Of a stretch of 10,442 nt of DNA, positions 1 through 6,217 are shown in pieces. The notes under the pieces are model-generated. The model was not told the origin of the DNA. It worked only from the letters and a program-made list of their open reading frames with translations, and did not search any database. The translations under genes were made by a program, and so were the position numbers. Origin of the DNA: Bacillota bacterium (lineage in GTDB: Bacteria; Bacillota; Clostridia; Saccharofermentanales; Fastidiosipilaceae); contig JAEZYR010000026.1 in assembly GCA_023442635.1 (NCBI GenBank), positions 1 to 10,442 on the forward strand. The letters are read 5' to 3'. Position 1 is the first letter of the stretch, and each line of letters starts with the position of its first letter.

Positions 1-1
1 G

Positions 2-217
2 TTATTGCAGCTCAATCAGAAGCGTATGAGAACCCAAGTCAGACGGGCAGCTCAACCTATGCCTGGAGAACAGAATCTCTTCGCCGCTGGTCTTGCTCTT
101 CGCAACTACGAAGCTTTGTTAAAGCAAATTCGGGAGATCGATATTCAGCAACTTACGCCTTTAGACGCGCTGAATCGTTTGGCTACACTCCAGGTAGAGG
201 CCAAGAAGATAAAATAA
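2..217 (+). CDS. mutS: DNA mismatch repair protein MutS, C-terminal end (partial)
   Basis: This is the last ~71 codons of a gene that enters from the left edge; the frame is open to position 2, so the apparent TTG at 5 is not a real start. The closing segment (I-D-I-Q-Q-L-T-P-L-D-A-L-N-R-L) matches the conserved C-terminal helix of MutS, which ends in 'LTPLEALN.L..L' in this family. The ATPase and mismatch-binding domains lie outside the window. MutS recognises mispairs and recruits MutL. A short E-Q-N-L-F stretch (nt 68-82) sits where many MutS proteins carry a Q-x-S-L-F sliding-clamp-binding peptide, so it may be a degenerate version. mutL starts 38 bp downstream on the same strand, which supports both the assignment and co-transcription. 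Confidence 0.9.
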   Translation, partial: LLQLNQKRMRTQVRRAAQPMPGEQNLFAAGLALRNYEALLKQIREIDIQQLTPLDALNRLATLQVEAKKIK

Positions 218-255
218 ACAGGCGGAAGAGATACGTTAGAGGAGTTTAAGCAGAG

Positions 256-2307
256 ATGGCTAAAATACAGCGATTAGATCCACAAACCGCTAACCAAATT
301 GCTGCTGGCGAGGTGGTTGAACGCCCAGCCTCTGTTGTGCGAGAACTCTGCGACAATGCATTAGATGCAGGTGCTTCCCAAATTCGTATCCAAATTGAGC
401 AGGGCGGTATAAGGCGTATCCGTGTAGAAGATAACGGATCTGGCATGGAAGCAGAAGATGCTTATTTGGCCTTTGAACCTCATGCTACGAGTAAAATACG
501 GCGAATTGAGGACTTGGATCAGCTACAGAGCATGGGCTTTCGTGGAGAGGCACTAGCTAGTATTGCAGCGGTAGCGAGAGTTACACTGAGAACACAAACA
601 GCTGAGGCTGAGCAGGGGATTGAAATTTATTTAGAGGCAGGGCAGGTGAGAGAAGAGCGCAAAGCGAAGTACCCCATCGGCTGCCAGCTCACCGTGGAAG
701 ACCTTTTTTATAACACCCCAGCTCGTTATAAATTTCTCAAAAGCGATCGCAGCGAACAGCAAAAAGTACTCGAGCTGGTCACGCGCCTAGCATTAGCTAG
801 GCCAGAGGTTTCATTTTCTCTAGAAGCGAATGGCAAAAACCTCTTACACACACCAGGCGATGGGCAACTGATGAGTGCTGCCTGGGCGGTCTATGGAGAA
901 GAAGTTGCCCAACAGCTTCTGACCCTAAGCTATGAAGTACCTGATGATCCTATCCAGATTACTGGACTTTTGGGGCAGCCAAGTCTCAATCGCCGCAGCC
1001 GCCTTTGGGAACATACTATTATTAACAAACGCCCGGTTATCGTCCCCTCGATTTTGCGAGCTGTTGAGGACGCTTATCAAGGTAGGTTGATGAAAGGCGA
1101 CTTTCCTTTTGCGATCTTACAGTTAGAAATATCGCCAGAACTGATTGATGTGAATGTCCATCCTCAAAAATTAGAGTTGCGTTTTTGGAATGATCAACAA
1201 GTTTATCGGACCGTTCGGCAAGCGGTGGAAAAGGCTCTTGAAAAGCATACCTATATTAGCTACGGTGCTGAAGTAGAGAAAAGCCCACTGCTGCAACTAA
1301 ATGATGAGCCTAGCTGCATCGTTCAACCTAATAATCAGGATGTCTCAATTTCGAATCCAAGTCAGTATAAGCAGCAGCAAACGCTATCGAATGAGCACAA
1401 TGTCTATACATCTAAACATCATGAAGTATCGTATTTGACACCTGAAGCAAAGGCTTTTCAGCAGTGGGAGCTTTCTACACCCCCGAGAAGCAACAGCTTA
1501 GGTAGCCTAGGCGATAGTCTAAAGAAAGAAGATGCTTATCCGCTAGCCCAAAAGTTTCAAGTAGGTGCAAACAAAACTTATCTCCCAGCAGACGAATCAG
1601 GTCCCTCTGATTCGCCAGTTCTTCGTCCTGAGTCAGGCTCTGATGAATCAAGTGAAGAACGACGCTGGGTTCTCACACAATTTCTTCAGGCCAAATGGGT
1701 TGGCACGCTTTTTCATACCTATCTGCTTTTCGAAAAGGATGAGCGCTATTTTATTGTTGATCAGCACGCAGCTCACGAAAAAATTCTTTACGAACGTCTT
1801 TTGGCGCATGCCTCGGAACATCAAGGTACAGGAGGATTAGGACAGCATTTGCTGTTTCCGCTAGACTTATCCCTGCTTAATTCTGTAGAGCTCGGTCTTA
1901 TTCGTCAGCACCAACAAGCGCTAGAAGCGATTGGCTATGCATTCACTTGGGAGCATGAACAGGCCAAAGCCCTAGAATGCGTGCCTTATAGGATAGAAAC
2001 TGAAAAATCAACGCCTGGACGTCAGCAAAATATCGTGGAGACTTTGCGCCTTTTATTAGATCGCTTAGCACAAGAGCCCTACGGCGACAAACCGACCTTA
2101 GATGAAGCTGCCTATCGTCTTTACTTTGCTACGAAGGCTTGCAAAGCGGCCGTCAAGGCCCATGATCATTTAGATGCCAAAGAAGTTGAAATCTTGCGCC
2201 AAGAACTTGTGTCACTCGTCGATCCGTTTCAGTGCCCTCATGGTCGCCCCATTTTTATCATGCGACATCTGCAAGAACTAGAACAAGCCTTCAAGCGTAT
2301 TGTCTGA
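256..2307 (+). CDS. mutL: DNA mismatch repair endonuclease MutL
   Basis: Full-length MutL (683 aa) couples MutS mismatch recognition to strand incision. The N-terminal GHKL ATPase shows N-Q-I-A-A-G-E-V-V-E-R-P (13-24), catalytic Glu30, Mg-binding Asn34, D-N-G-x-G-M (59-64), H-A-T-S-K (76-80) and G-F-R-G-E-A-L (94-100). A variable hydrophilic linker spans roughly 335-470. The C-terminal domain carries the nuclease motifs: D-Q-H-A-x2-E-x4-E (502-513), A-C-K-A-A-V-K-A (628-635) and C-P-H-G-R-P (660-665). Q-H-L-L-F-P (530-535) aligns with the sliding-clamp-binding Q-E-M-I-V-P of B. subtilis MutL. It is therefore predicted to be a nicking-competent MutL, unlike the E. coli protein. The start ATG has AGAGGAG at 238-244, a rather long 11-nt spacer. 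One oddity is that the usual 'ELVEN' around the catalytic Glu reads E-L-C-D-N. The gene lies between mutS and miaA, as in many Bacillota. Confidence 0.97.
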   Translation: MAKIQRLDPQTANQIAAGEVVERPASVVRELCDNALDAGASQIRIQIEQGGIRRIRVEDNGSGMEAEDAYLAFEPHATSKIRRIEDLDQLQSMGFRGEALASIAAVARVTLRTQTAEAEQGIEIYLEAGQVREERKAKYPIGCQLTVEDLFYNTPARYKFLKSDRSEQQKVLELVTRLALARPEVSFSLEANGKNLLHTPGDGQLMSAAWAVYGEEVAQQLLTLSYEVPDDPIQITGLLGQPSLNRRSRLWEHTIINKRPVIVPSILRAVEDAYQGRLMKGDFPFAILQLEISPELIDVNVHPQKLELRFWNDQQVYRTVRQAVEKALEKHTYISYGAEVEKSPLLQLNDEPSCIVQPNNQDVSISNPSQYKQQQTLSNEHNVYTSKHHEVSYLTPEAKAFQQWELSTPPRSNSLGSLGDSLKKEDAYPLAQKFQVGANKTYLPADESGPSDSPVLRPESGSDESSEERRWVLTQFLQAKWVGTLFHTYLLFEKDERYFIVDQHAAHEKILYERLLAHASEHQGTGGLGQHLLFPLDLSLLNSVELGLIRQHQQALEAIGYAFTWEHEQAKALECVPYRIETEKSTPGRQQNIVETLRLLLDRLAQEPYGDKPTLDEAAYRLYFATKACKAAVKAHDHLDAKEVEILRQELVSLVDPFQCPHGRPIFIMRHLQELEQAFKRIV

Positions 2308-2308
2308 T

Positions 2309-3379
2309 ATGTTGACGGATACCCAAATCTTAAAATTTCCTCAGGTAGACGAGAAAGGTGAGGGTGCTAGGCCTTATCCAGTCTTGATCCTATCAGGGCC
2401 AACAGCTTCTGGAAAATCAGCCTTGGCTCAAGAGCTTGTGGATTTTTTTGAACAACATAGCACTTTTGAGGGGAGCTGCATCCTTAACGCTGACAGTCAG
2501 CAAGTCTATCAGGAATTAAGTATTTCGACAGCTAAGCCCTCTCTAGAAGAAAGGGCTCGAGTTCCACATGCCTTATTTGATATCTGCTCTATTTATGATT
2601 CTTTCAGCGTTGTCGACTATGTCCAATTAGCTCAAAAATGCTTGCAGGAGCTCAAAGCTGAAAAGCGTTTGCCCATTGTGTGTGGTGGCAGTGGACTCTA
2701 TATTGAAAATTTGCTGTTGAATGAGTCTTATCCAAGCTTGCCCCATGCCTCAGCCATACGGGAAAAATTACAAGAACGTCTGCATTTTGAGGGACTTGAT
2801 GCCTTAGTTTGTGAATTGCTCGAAAAAGATCCGAATATTAGAGGCAAGATGGATCTAAAAAATCCACGCCGTGTCTTAAGAGCCCTCGAACTTTTGGATG
2901 CTCATATTCTGCCTAGTGAACGCCAGCCCAAAACAGATATTGATAGGCGCTGGCTGTGGTTCATGTTGATCTTGAATCCAGATGTTGATACATTAGACAG
3001 TCGCATCCGAAAGCGGATAGATAATATGTTTCAGGCTGATATTTTGGCAGAAGCAAGAGCACTCTTGCAGGCTCAGAAAAGTGGCGCTTTGGATGCTCAT
3101 AGGCCGGCTTTGGCTGGCATCGGTTGCAAGGAGCTTTTTCCCTATCTAAGAGGCGAAGAGTCTTTGGATGAAGCTAAAGAAAGACTTTTCAGGGCTACAC
3201 GTCGCTATGCCAAAAGACAGCGTACATGGTTCAATCGCTATCGGCGCTATACTCGGCTGCCCATACTTGAAATTCGTGATTTGGCAGATCTCACTAGGCT
3301 AGGTGGCTTAGAAAGATTGATGAGCCCCTTGGCTGATATGCTCCGGAAAAATCCCGAAGGTCCCCAAATCAAAATATAA
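2309..3379 (+). CDS. miaA: tRNA dimethylallyltransferase (tRNA A37 isopentenyltransferase) MiaA
   Basis: MiaA transfers dimethylallyl from DMAPP to N6 of adenosine 37 in tRNAs reading codons that begin with U, the step before MiaB methylthiolation. Numbered from the ATG: P-loop G-P-T-A-S-G-K-S (30-37), A-D-S-Q-Q-V-Y (61-67), S-T-A-K-P-S (73-78), G-G-S-G-L-Y-I (126-132), I-G-C-K-E-L (271-276) and the tRNA-contacting R-R-Y-A-K-R-Q-R-T-W-F (298-308). The protein is 356 aa, somewhat longer than typical (~300-315), with ~25 extra residues before the first beta strand and ~40 after the core. ATG 2309 lies 1 bp past the mutL stop. An in-frame TTG at 2300 overlaps mutL by 8 bp and would add three residues; neither has a clear Shine-Dalgarno, so translational coupling to mutL is likely. 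Confidence 0.95.
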   Translation: MLTDTQILKFPQVDEKGEGARPYPVLILSGPTASGKSALAQELVDFFEQHSTFEGSCILNADSQQVYQELSISTAKPSLEERARVPHALFDICSIYDSFSVVDYVQLAQKCLQELKAEKRLPIVCGGSGLYIENLLLNESYPSLPHASAIREKLQERLHFEGLDALVCELLEKDPNIRGKMDLKNPRRVLRALELLDAHILPSERQPKTDIDRRWLWFMLILNPDVDTLDSRIRKRIDNMFQADILAEARALLQAQKSGALDAHRPALAGIGCKELFPYLRGEESLDEAKERLFRATRRYAKRQRTWFNRYRRYTRLPILEIRDLADLTRLGGLERLMSPLADMLRKNPEGPQIKI

Positions 3380-3405
3380 GTTCAAAAAAAAAAGTGCCAA
3401 AATTG

Positions 3406-3453
3406 TGACTAGTGTACTAGAAAATCCCTGACTAGTGTCTCTAGGCAAGCTAG
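3406..3453 (+). repeat. CTAG-rich direct repeats in the miaA-hfq gap
   Basis: TGACTAGTGT occurs twice (3406-3415 and 3429-3438), 23 bp apart. Five CTAG tetranucleotides lie between 3409 and 3453, and CTAGAAAA recurs at 3417 and 3450. The rest of the 140-bp gap (3380-3519) holds a run of ten A (3384-3393), a possible -10 hexamer TAATAT (3465-3470) without a convincing -35, and the hfq ribosome binding site. Two near-identical decamers one to two helical turns apart suggest an operator or protein-binding leader element; this is inference only. Confidence 0.45.
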
Positions 3454-3504
3454 AAAAACAGCCCTAATATATTTTCACAACTTGAATTTACGCTACTTTG
3501 CGCT

Positions 3505-3513
3505 AAGGGAGGG
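3505..3513 (+). promoter_or_regulatory. Strong ribosome binding site of the extended hfq
   Basis: AAGGGAGGG lies 6 nt before the ATG at 3520, a near-ideal spacing. The internal in-frame ATGs at 3733 (Met72) and 3772 (Met85), which would give an ordinary-sized Hfq, have no purine-rich element in front of them. This decides in favour of the long start and so of a genuine N-terminal extension. Confidence 0.8.
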
Positions 3514-3519
3514 CTGTCT

Positions 3520-4056
3520 ATGCAACTTGAAGGTAAAATTCATCCAGGCAAACGCTATAGCTTACAAACGAAGTATGTTGAGCGTAACAAAATTCCTTTT
3601 CGTGATGGAAAAACGCAGAGCCGTATTAGACTTTTGATGCCTGCTTGTCCAATTTCTTCGCTGCCGTTATCTCCAAAGATACTTCATGCCAAAAATAAGC
3701 AGAAAAAGCAGGATCTTTTACGCCTATATAAAATGACTGAGCAAAGAGCCGTGGCTCAGAAAAACTCTAGCATGGCACACGAGTCTTACTTGAGTCTCTG
3801 CCGCGAAGAAAGACGTGGCGTATTGGTGATCTTGCGTAACGAAAGCGTACTCCATGGTTATATTAAGGGCTTTGATGCCATCAGCATTTTGCTCGAAGAT
3901 TCAGAGCGCGAATGGTTCATATTCAAGAACAGCATTATGAGCATTACATTGGATCTGCAAGCAACAGGGACATCTCAGTACGAGCGAGCAAAGCTAGCTT
4001 ATTGGTCAAGATATAGATCACGGCTGGATTCAGGTCGCCTGTCTGTCAACAGTTAA
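3520..4056 (+). CDS. hfq: Hfq-like Sm-fold RNA chaperone with a basic N-terminal extension
   Basis: Residues ~85-145 align without large gaps to bacterial Hfq. A helix H-E-S-Y-L-S-L-C-R-E-E matches the 'QDQFLNQIRKE' helix, followed by V-L-V-I-L-R-N-E-S-V-L-H-G, I-K-G-F-D (115-119), L-L-E (124-126) and I-F-K-N-S-I-M-S-I (134-142), equivalent to 'IYKHAIST'. Hfq forms hexameric rings that bind small RNAs and mRNAs. The position after mutS-mutL-miaA is the classic hfq locus. Ordinary Hfq is ~70-100 aa; this protein is 178 aa, with an 84-residue extension containing 19 Lys/Arg against 5 Asp/Glu, and a ~35-residue tail. By alignment the proximal-face Gln8 (E. coli numbering) is His87, and His57 of the Y-K-H signature is Asn137 while the Lys is kept. 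The domain call is secure. Whether it behaves as a normal Hfq is unknown. Confidence 0.8.
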   Translation: MQLEGKIHPGKRYSLQTKYVERNKIPFRDGKTQSRIRLLMPACPISSLPLSPKILHAKNKQKKQDLLRLYKMTEQRAVAQKNSSMAHESYLSLCREERRGVLVILRNESVLHGYIKGFDAISILLEDSEREWFIFKNSIMSITLDLQATGTSQYERAKLAYWSRYRSRLDSGRLSVNS

Positions 4057-4087
4057 TATAACTTTATTATTTAAGATCATTTGCCTT

Positions 4088-4124
4088 AAAGCCGATAGCA
4101 AGCTGTTGAGCTGCTGTCGGCTTT
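4088..4124 (+). terminator. Hairpin downstream of hfq
   Basis: AAAGCCGATAGCA (4088-4100) pairs with TGCTGTCGGCTTT (4112-4124): 12 Watson-Crick pairs and one G-T pair around an 11-nt loop. It starts 31 nt after the hfq stop. The T tract is short (TTTCAT), so it is a plausible but imperfect intrinsic terminator. Confidence 0.6.
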
Positions 4125-4136
4125 CATCTACCCCTC

Positions 4137-4170
4137 CCACATAAACAAAATTATTATTTTGTTTATGTGG
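4137..4170. terminator. Perfect 15-bp AT-rich hairpin between convergent genes
   Basis: CCACATAAACAAAAT (4137-4151) and ATTTTGTTTATGTGG (4156-4170) are exact inverted copies around a TATT loop. The element lies between the 3' ends of hfq (+) and the membrane-protein gene (-), so a bidirectional terminator or mRNA 3'-end stabiliser is the simplest reading. Neither side has a real T run outside the stem. The remaining sequence of the 161-bp gap shows nothing else I recognise. Confidence 0.55.
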
Positions 4171-4217
4171 ATAAAAATCGCTAAGTTCATACCCTACCTA
4201 GATTTACGATCTCAAGG

Positions 4218-4778
4218 TCATCTTTCATTTGCCTTAACTTGCTTAATCGAGCGCAAAATCCAATGGTGGATTTGGTAGCCTCTCGCAAAATATCGCTCGT
4301 GCTTCTGTTCGTCATCATAGCGAATGAGGACATCGTCTCTCGTATTCTGAACAAGGTTGATACGATAAGAAGCACCTGAAGGTAATGTCAATTTAATTTC
4401 GGAATCATCATTCAGTTGCGCATCTCTTAGCGAACTTTTGTTAAGTGCAGTCAACTTTAAGGCCCAGACAATCCGCTGAAAACCCTCTGGATCATCAAGC
4501 AGATAAGTTTCTCCATGGTAACTTGCTTCTAATGGATGATCCTGACTGATAAAAGAAAAATGGAAATCCACATCCTTAAAATAGCGATTCTTTTGGATTC
4601 CTAAATTGGCAAAGTAAATAAGCGGCAGCAAAACAAGCGCGATGATCACGAACGGCACTAAAACCCAGCGCCACAAACGCCAGGTTTGAAGGCGTCGCAG
4701 ACTTTTTAACTTCTGTTGTCGCAAGCTACGATGGCGTTCCACTTGCTCATAAAGAGAAGCGCTTTTTTCTGAATTCAT
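4218..4778 (-). CDS. Unrecognised single-pass membrane protein
   Basis: I do not recognise this 186-aa protein. It begins with a hydrophilic, strongly basic, probably cytoplasmic segment (1-37, rich in Arg/Lys/Gln), followed by one hydrophobic helix (about 38-57, V-L-V-P-F-V-I-I-A-L-V-L-L-P-L-I). An outer domain of ~125 residues follows, with alternating polar and hydrophobic stretches suggesting a small alpha/beta domain. The basic flank before the helix predicts an N-in, C-out orientation. There is no lipobox, no LysM repeat and no catalytic motif that I can see. The start ATG is supported by AAGGGGG 4 nt upstream. It is transcribed alone, divergently from the tyrosine recombinase and convergently with hfq. 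Function unknown; a membrane-anchored sensor or envelope protein is only a guess. Confidence 0.75.
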   Translation of the reverse strand: MNSEKSASLYEQVERHRSLRQQKLKSLRRLQTWRLWRWVLVPFVIIALVLLPLIYFANLGIQKNRYFKDVDFHFSFISQDHPLEASYHGETYLLDDPEGFQRIVWALKLTALNKSSLRDAQLNDDSEIKLTLPSGASYRINLVQNTRDDVLIRYDDEQKHERYFARGYQIHHWILRSIKQVKANER

Positions 4779-4853
4779 CCTTCCCCCTTAACATGGGTTT
4801 TTCACAAGGCAGAAAAGCTCGTGTACATCCATGCCATTTTAAAGTAGAAAGCA

Positions 4854-4893
4854 GCAAGTTCGCAAAGTGAGGAAAATTTTGCATAGAACTTGC
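4854..4893. repeat. Imperfect inverted repeat in the membrane-protein leader
   Basis: GCAAGTTC (4854-4861) is exactly complementary to GAACTTGC (4886-4893). The pairing continues as GCAAA (4862-4866) with TTTGC (4878-4882) after a 3-nt ATA bulge, giving 13 pairs around an 11-nt loop. It lies 76-115 nt upstream of the minus-strand gene that starts at 4778, so it could be a leader RNA structure or an operator for that gene. No T tract follows. Confidence 0.4.
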
Positions 4894-4953
4894 AACTCAC
4901 CCTCGAAGCCCCCTTTTTATCCTCTTAATACCCATTTTGAATATTCATTACAA

Positions 4954-4978
4954 CGAGGAAAGTTTCCTCGATATCGAG
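4954..4978. promoter_or_regulatory. Two overlapping perfect palindromes, candidate operator
   Basis: CGAGGAAAGTTTCCTCG (4954-4970) is an 8-bp inverted repeat with one central base. It overlaps CTCGATATCGAG (4967-4978), a perfect 12-bp palindrome, and the CGAG half-site occurs in both. Such nested dyads between divergent genes are typical of dimeric repressor sites. No T tract follows, so a terminator is unlikely. Recombination-site function for the adjacent tyrosine recombinase is possible, but the 1-bp and 0-bp centres do not fit the usual 6-8-bp Xer spacer. Confidence 0.45.
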
Positions 4979-5152
4979 CGTTGGTTTATTCACTAGTGTA
5001 ATTTTATCGAAATAATTTAATTCGGATATTGCCTTATGTTTTGTGAAATGCCTTAGCACCAGTCGTTTCACGGATTTATTACTGGCTTTCTGCTATTTTT
5101 CTCGTGACGGGAAAATTAGAAAATATGATAAATTTAATCAGTATCCCAGTTG

Positions 5153-5158
5153 AAGGAG
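5153..5158 (+). promoter_or_regulatory. Ribosome binding site with two competing starts
   Basis: AAGGAG at 5153-5158 lies 3 nt before an ATG (5162) and 10 nt before the GTG (5169) that opens the recombinase frame. The ATG is out of frame with the recombinase and reads only 15 codons before TGA (5207-5209). The recombinase frame needs the GTG, and its N-terminal domain is already complete from there. Confidence 0.55.
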
Positions 5159-5168
5159 ATCATGGGCT

Positions 5169-6212
5169 GTGTCTCGATATCCAAACGAAACGCCTCTGCT
5201 TGGTGCTGATTTTCCACTTCTTACCGACTACTTGAACTATATGCAGGCCATCCGTGGGCGCTCAGCTTTAACTTGTCGAGAATATCGCTACGACTTACTT
5301 TTCTTCTTTCGCTTTTATTTGGCTTGCCAAAATAAGCCTCATGCCTTCGTCCCTTCAGACGAAGAGGTAAGCCATATGGATACCTCTCAACTCGAAGCCA
5401 AGCACTTAGCTAAAATTTCTTTGTCAGATTGCTATCGATTTATCAATTGGCTCAGTCAAGGCCGACGGGCCTCATCAGCTAATCGAGCTCGCAAAATATC
5501 AGCCTTGCGCGGTTTTTTTGATTACCTTACGTACAAGCGCCAAGTCTTATCTCATAACCCCTGTGAAAATCTAGAACGGCCTAAGGCTGTCAAGCGCTTA
5601 CCACGCCATTTGAGTTTAGAAGAAAGCCAAGCCTTACTGGCTTCAGCAGCTCAGTCTGACAGCAAGTTCAGCGAGCGCGACTATGCCATTTTGACTTTGT
5701 TTTTAAATTGTGGCCTTCGCTTATCTGAACTCTGTCATATTCAAATGGGAGACTGGCGAGACCGCCAATTAAGGGTTATCGGAAAAGGCAATAAGGAACG
5801 TACCATTTATCTCAATGACGCCTGTCTAGATGCCCTCCAAGCCTACTTACCTCTTCGAGCTAAAATGCCCATTCATCAGGCTGATCAGAAGGCTCTCTTT
5901 ATTTCTAGGCAGGGCAATCAAATTTCGACAGCATCTGTCCAACGCTTGATTCGCAAGTATATTATTCTGGCTGGCTTGGATCCTACCCGCTATACAACAC
6001 ATAAACTGCGGCATACCGCGGCCACACTTATGTATCAATACGGCCAAGTTGATATCAGAAAATTACAACATATATTAGGACACACTTCTGTTGCGACTAC
6101 AGAAATCTACACCCATCTCGACCCAGCTTCCCTGCATGAAGCAGCTGACCGTCATCCTCTGGCTCAAGTCAAAGTAAAAAAGTTGAAAAAAGATGCGTCA
6201 AGTTCAGATTAA
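5169..6212 (+). CDS. XerC/XerD-type tyrosine recombinase
   Basis: This 347-aa protein has the two-domain Xer architecture: an N-terminal SAM-like core-binding domain (about 15-125) and a catalytic domain (about 145-325). All catalytic residues are visible: Arg184 in G-L-R-L-S-E-L, Lys206 in the beta hairpin G-K-G-N-K-E-R, His278 and Arg281 in H-K-L-R-H, His305 in L-G-H, and the nucleophile Tyr314 in I-Y-T-H. It cuts and rejoins DNA through a 3'-phosphotyrosine. Length is a little above classic XerC/XerD (~300) because of an N-terminal lead, a loop at about 55-80 and a Lys-rich tail. The start is GTG. It stands alone, with no excisionase or phage genes and no tRNA-bounded insertion in view, so a chromosomal Xer-family role such as dimer resolution is more likely than a phage integrase. 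XerC versus XerD cannot be decided here. Confidence 0.92.
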   Translation: MSRYPNETPLLGADFPLLTDYLNYMQAIRGRSALTCREYRYDLLFFFRFYLACQNKPHAFVPSDEEVSHMDTSQLEAKHLAKISLSDCYRFINWLSQGRRASSANRARKISALRGFFDYLTYKRQVLSHNPCENLERPKAVKRLPRHLSLEESQALLASAAQSDSKFSERDYAILTLFLNCGLRLSELCHIQMGDWRDRQLRVIGKGNKERTIYLNDACLDALQAYLPLRAKMPIHQADQKALFISRQGNQISTASVQRLIRKYIILAGLDPTRYTTHKLRHTAATLMYQYGQVDIRKLQHILGHTSVATTEIYTHLDPASLHEAADRHPLAQVKVKKLKKDASSSD

Positions 6213-6217
6213 AGCAA

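Larger units (their letters stand above)
4779..5168. other. 390-bp divergent intergenic region with several inverted repeats
   Basis: This AT-rich stretch separates the membrane-protein gene (-) from the recombinase gene (+). It contains a bulged inverted repeat (4854-4893), two overlapping palindromes (4954-4978), an ACTAGTGTA copy (4992-5000) related to the hfq-leader repeat, and a weak GTGAAA/TTTCAC pair (5043-5048/5066-5071). A possible -10 TATGAT (5124-5129) has a poor -35. I found no convincing small ORF, tRNA, T-box or known riboswitch core, and no GAAC-N4-GTTC LexA-type box. The length is generous for two simple promoters, so a regulatory RNA cannot be excluded. Confidence 0.5.

Noticed and set aside
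1565..1840. 91-codon ORF within mutL
   Set aside because: It is a frame shadow of the MutL linker and nuclease region, has no ribosome binding site and resembles no family.
3384..3393. Run of ten A after miaA as a terminator or programmed slippage site
   Set aside because: It lies outside any coding frame and has no preceding stem; on the plus strand it is an A run, not a T run.
4854..4900. LexA/SOS box near GAACTTGCAACT upstream of the membrane-protein gene
   Set aside because: Only the left half GAAC fits; the right half is AACT rather than GTTC, and no lexA gene is in the window.
5043..5071. GTGAAA/TTTCAC inverted repeat as a riboswitch or Xer core site
   Set aside because: Only six pairs across a 17-nt loop, without further pairing or a terminator; too weak to list as a separate feature.
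5169..6212. Phage integrase marking a prophage or integrative element
   Set aside because: No att-like direct repeats, excisionase, tRNA target or phage genes flank it; all neighbours are chromosomal housekeeping genes.
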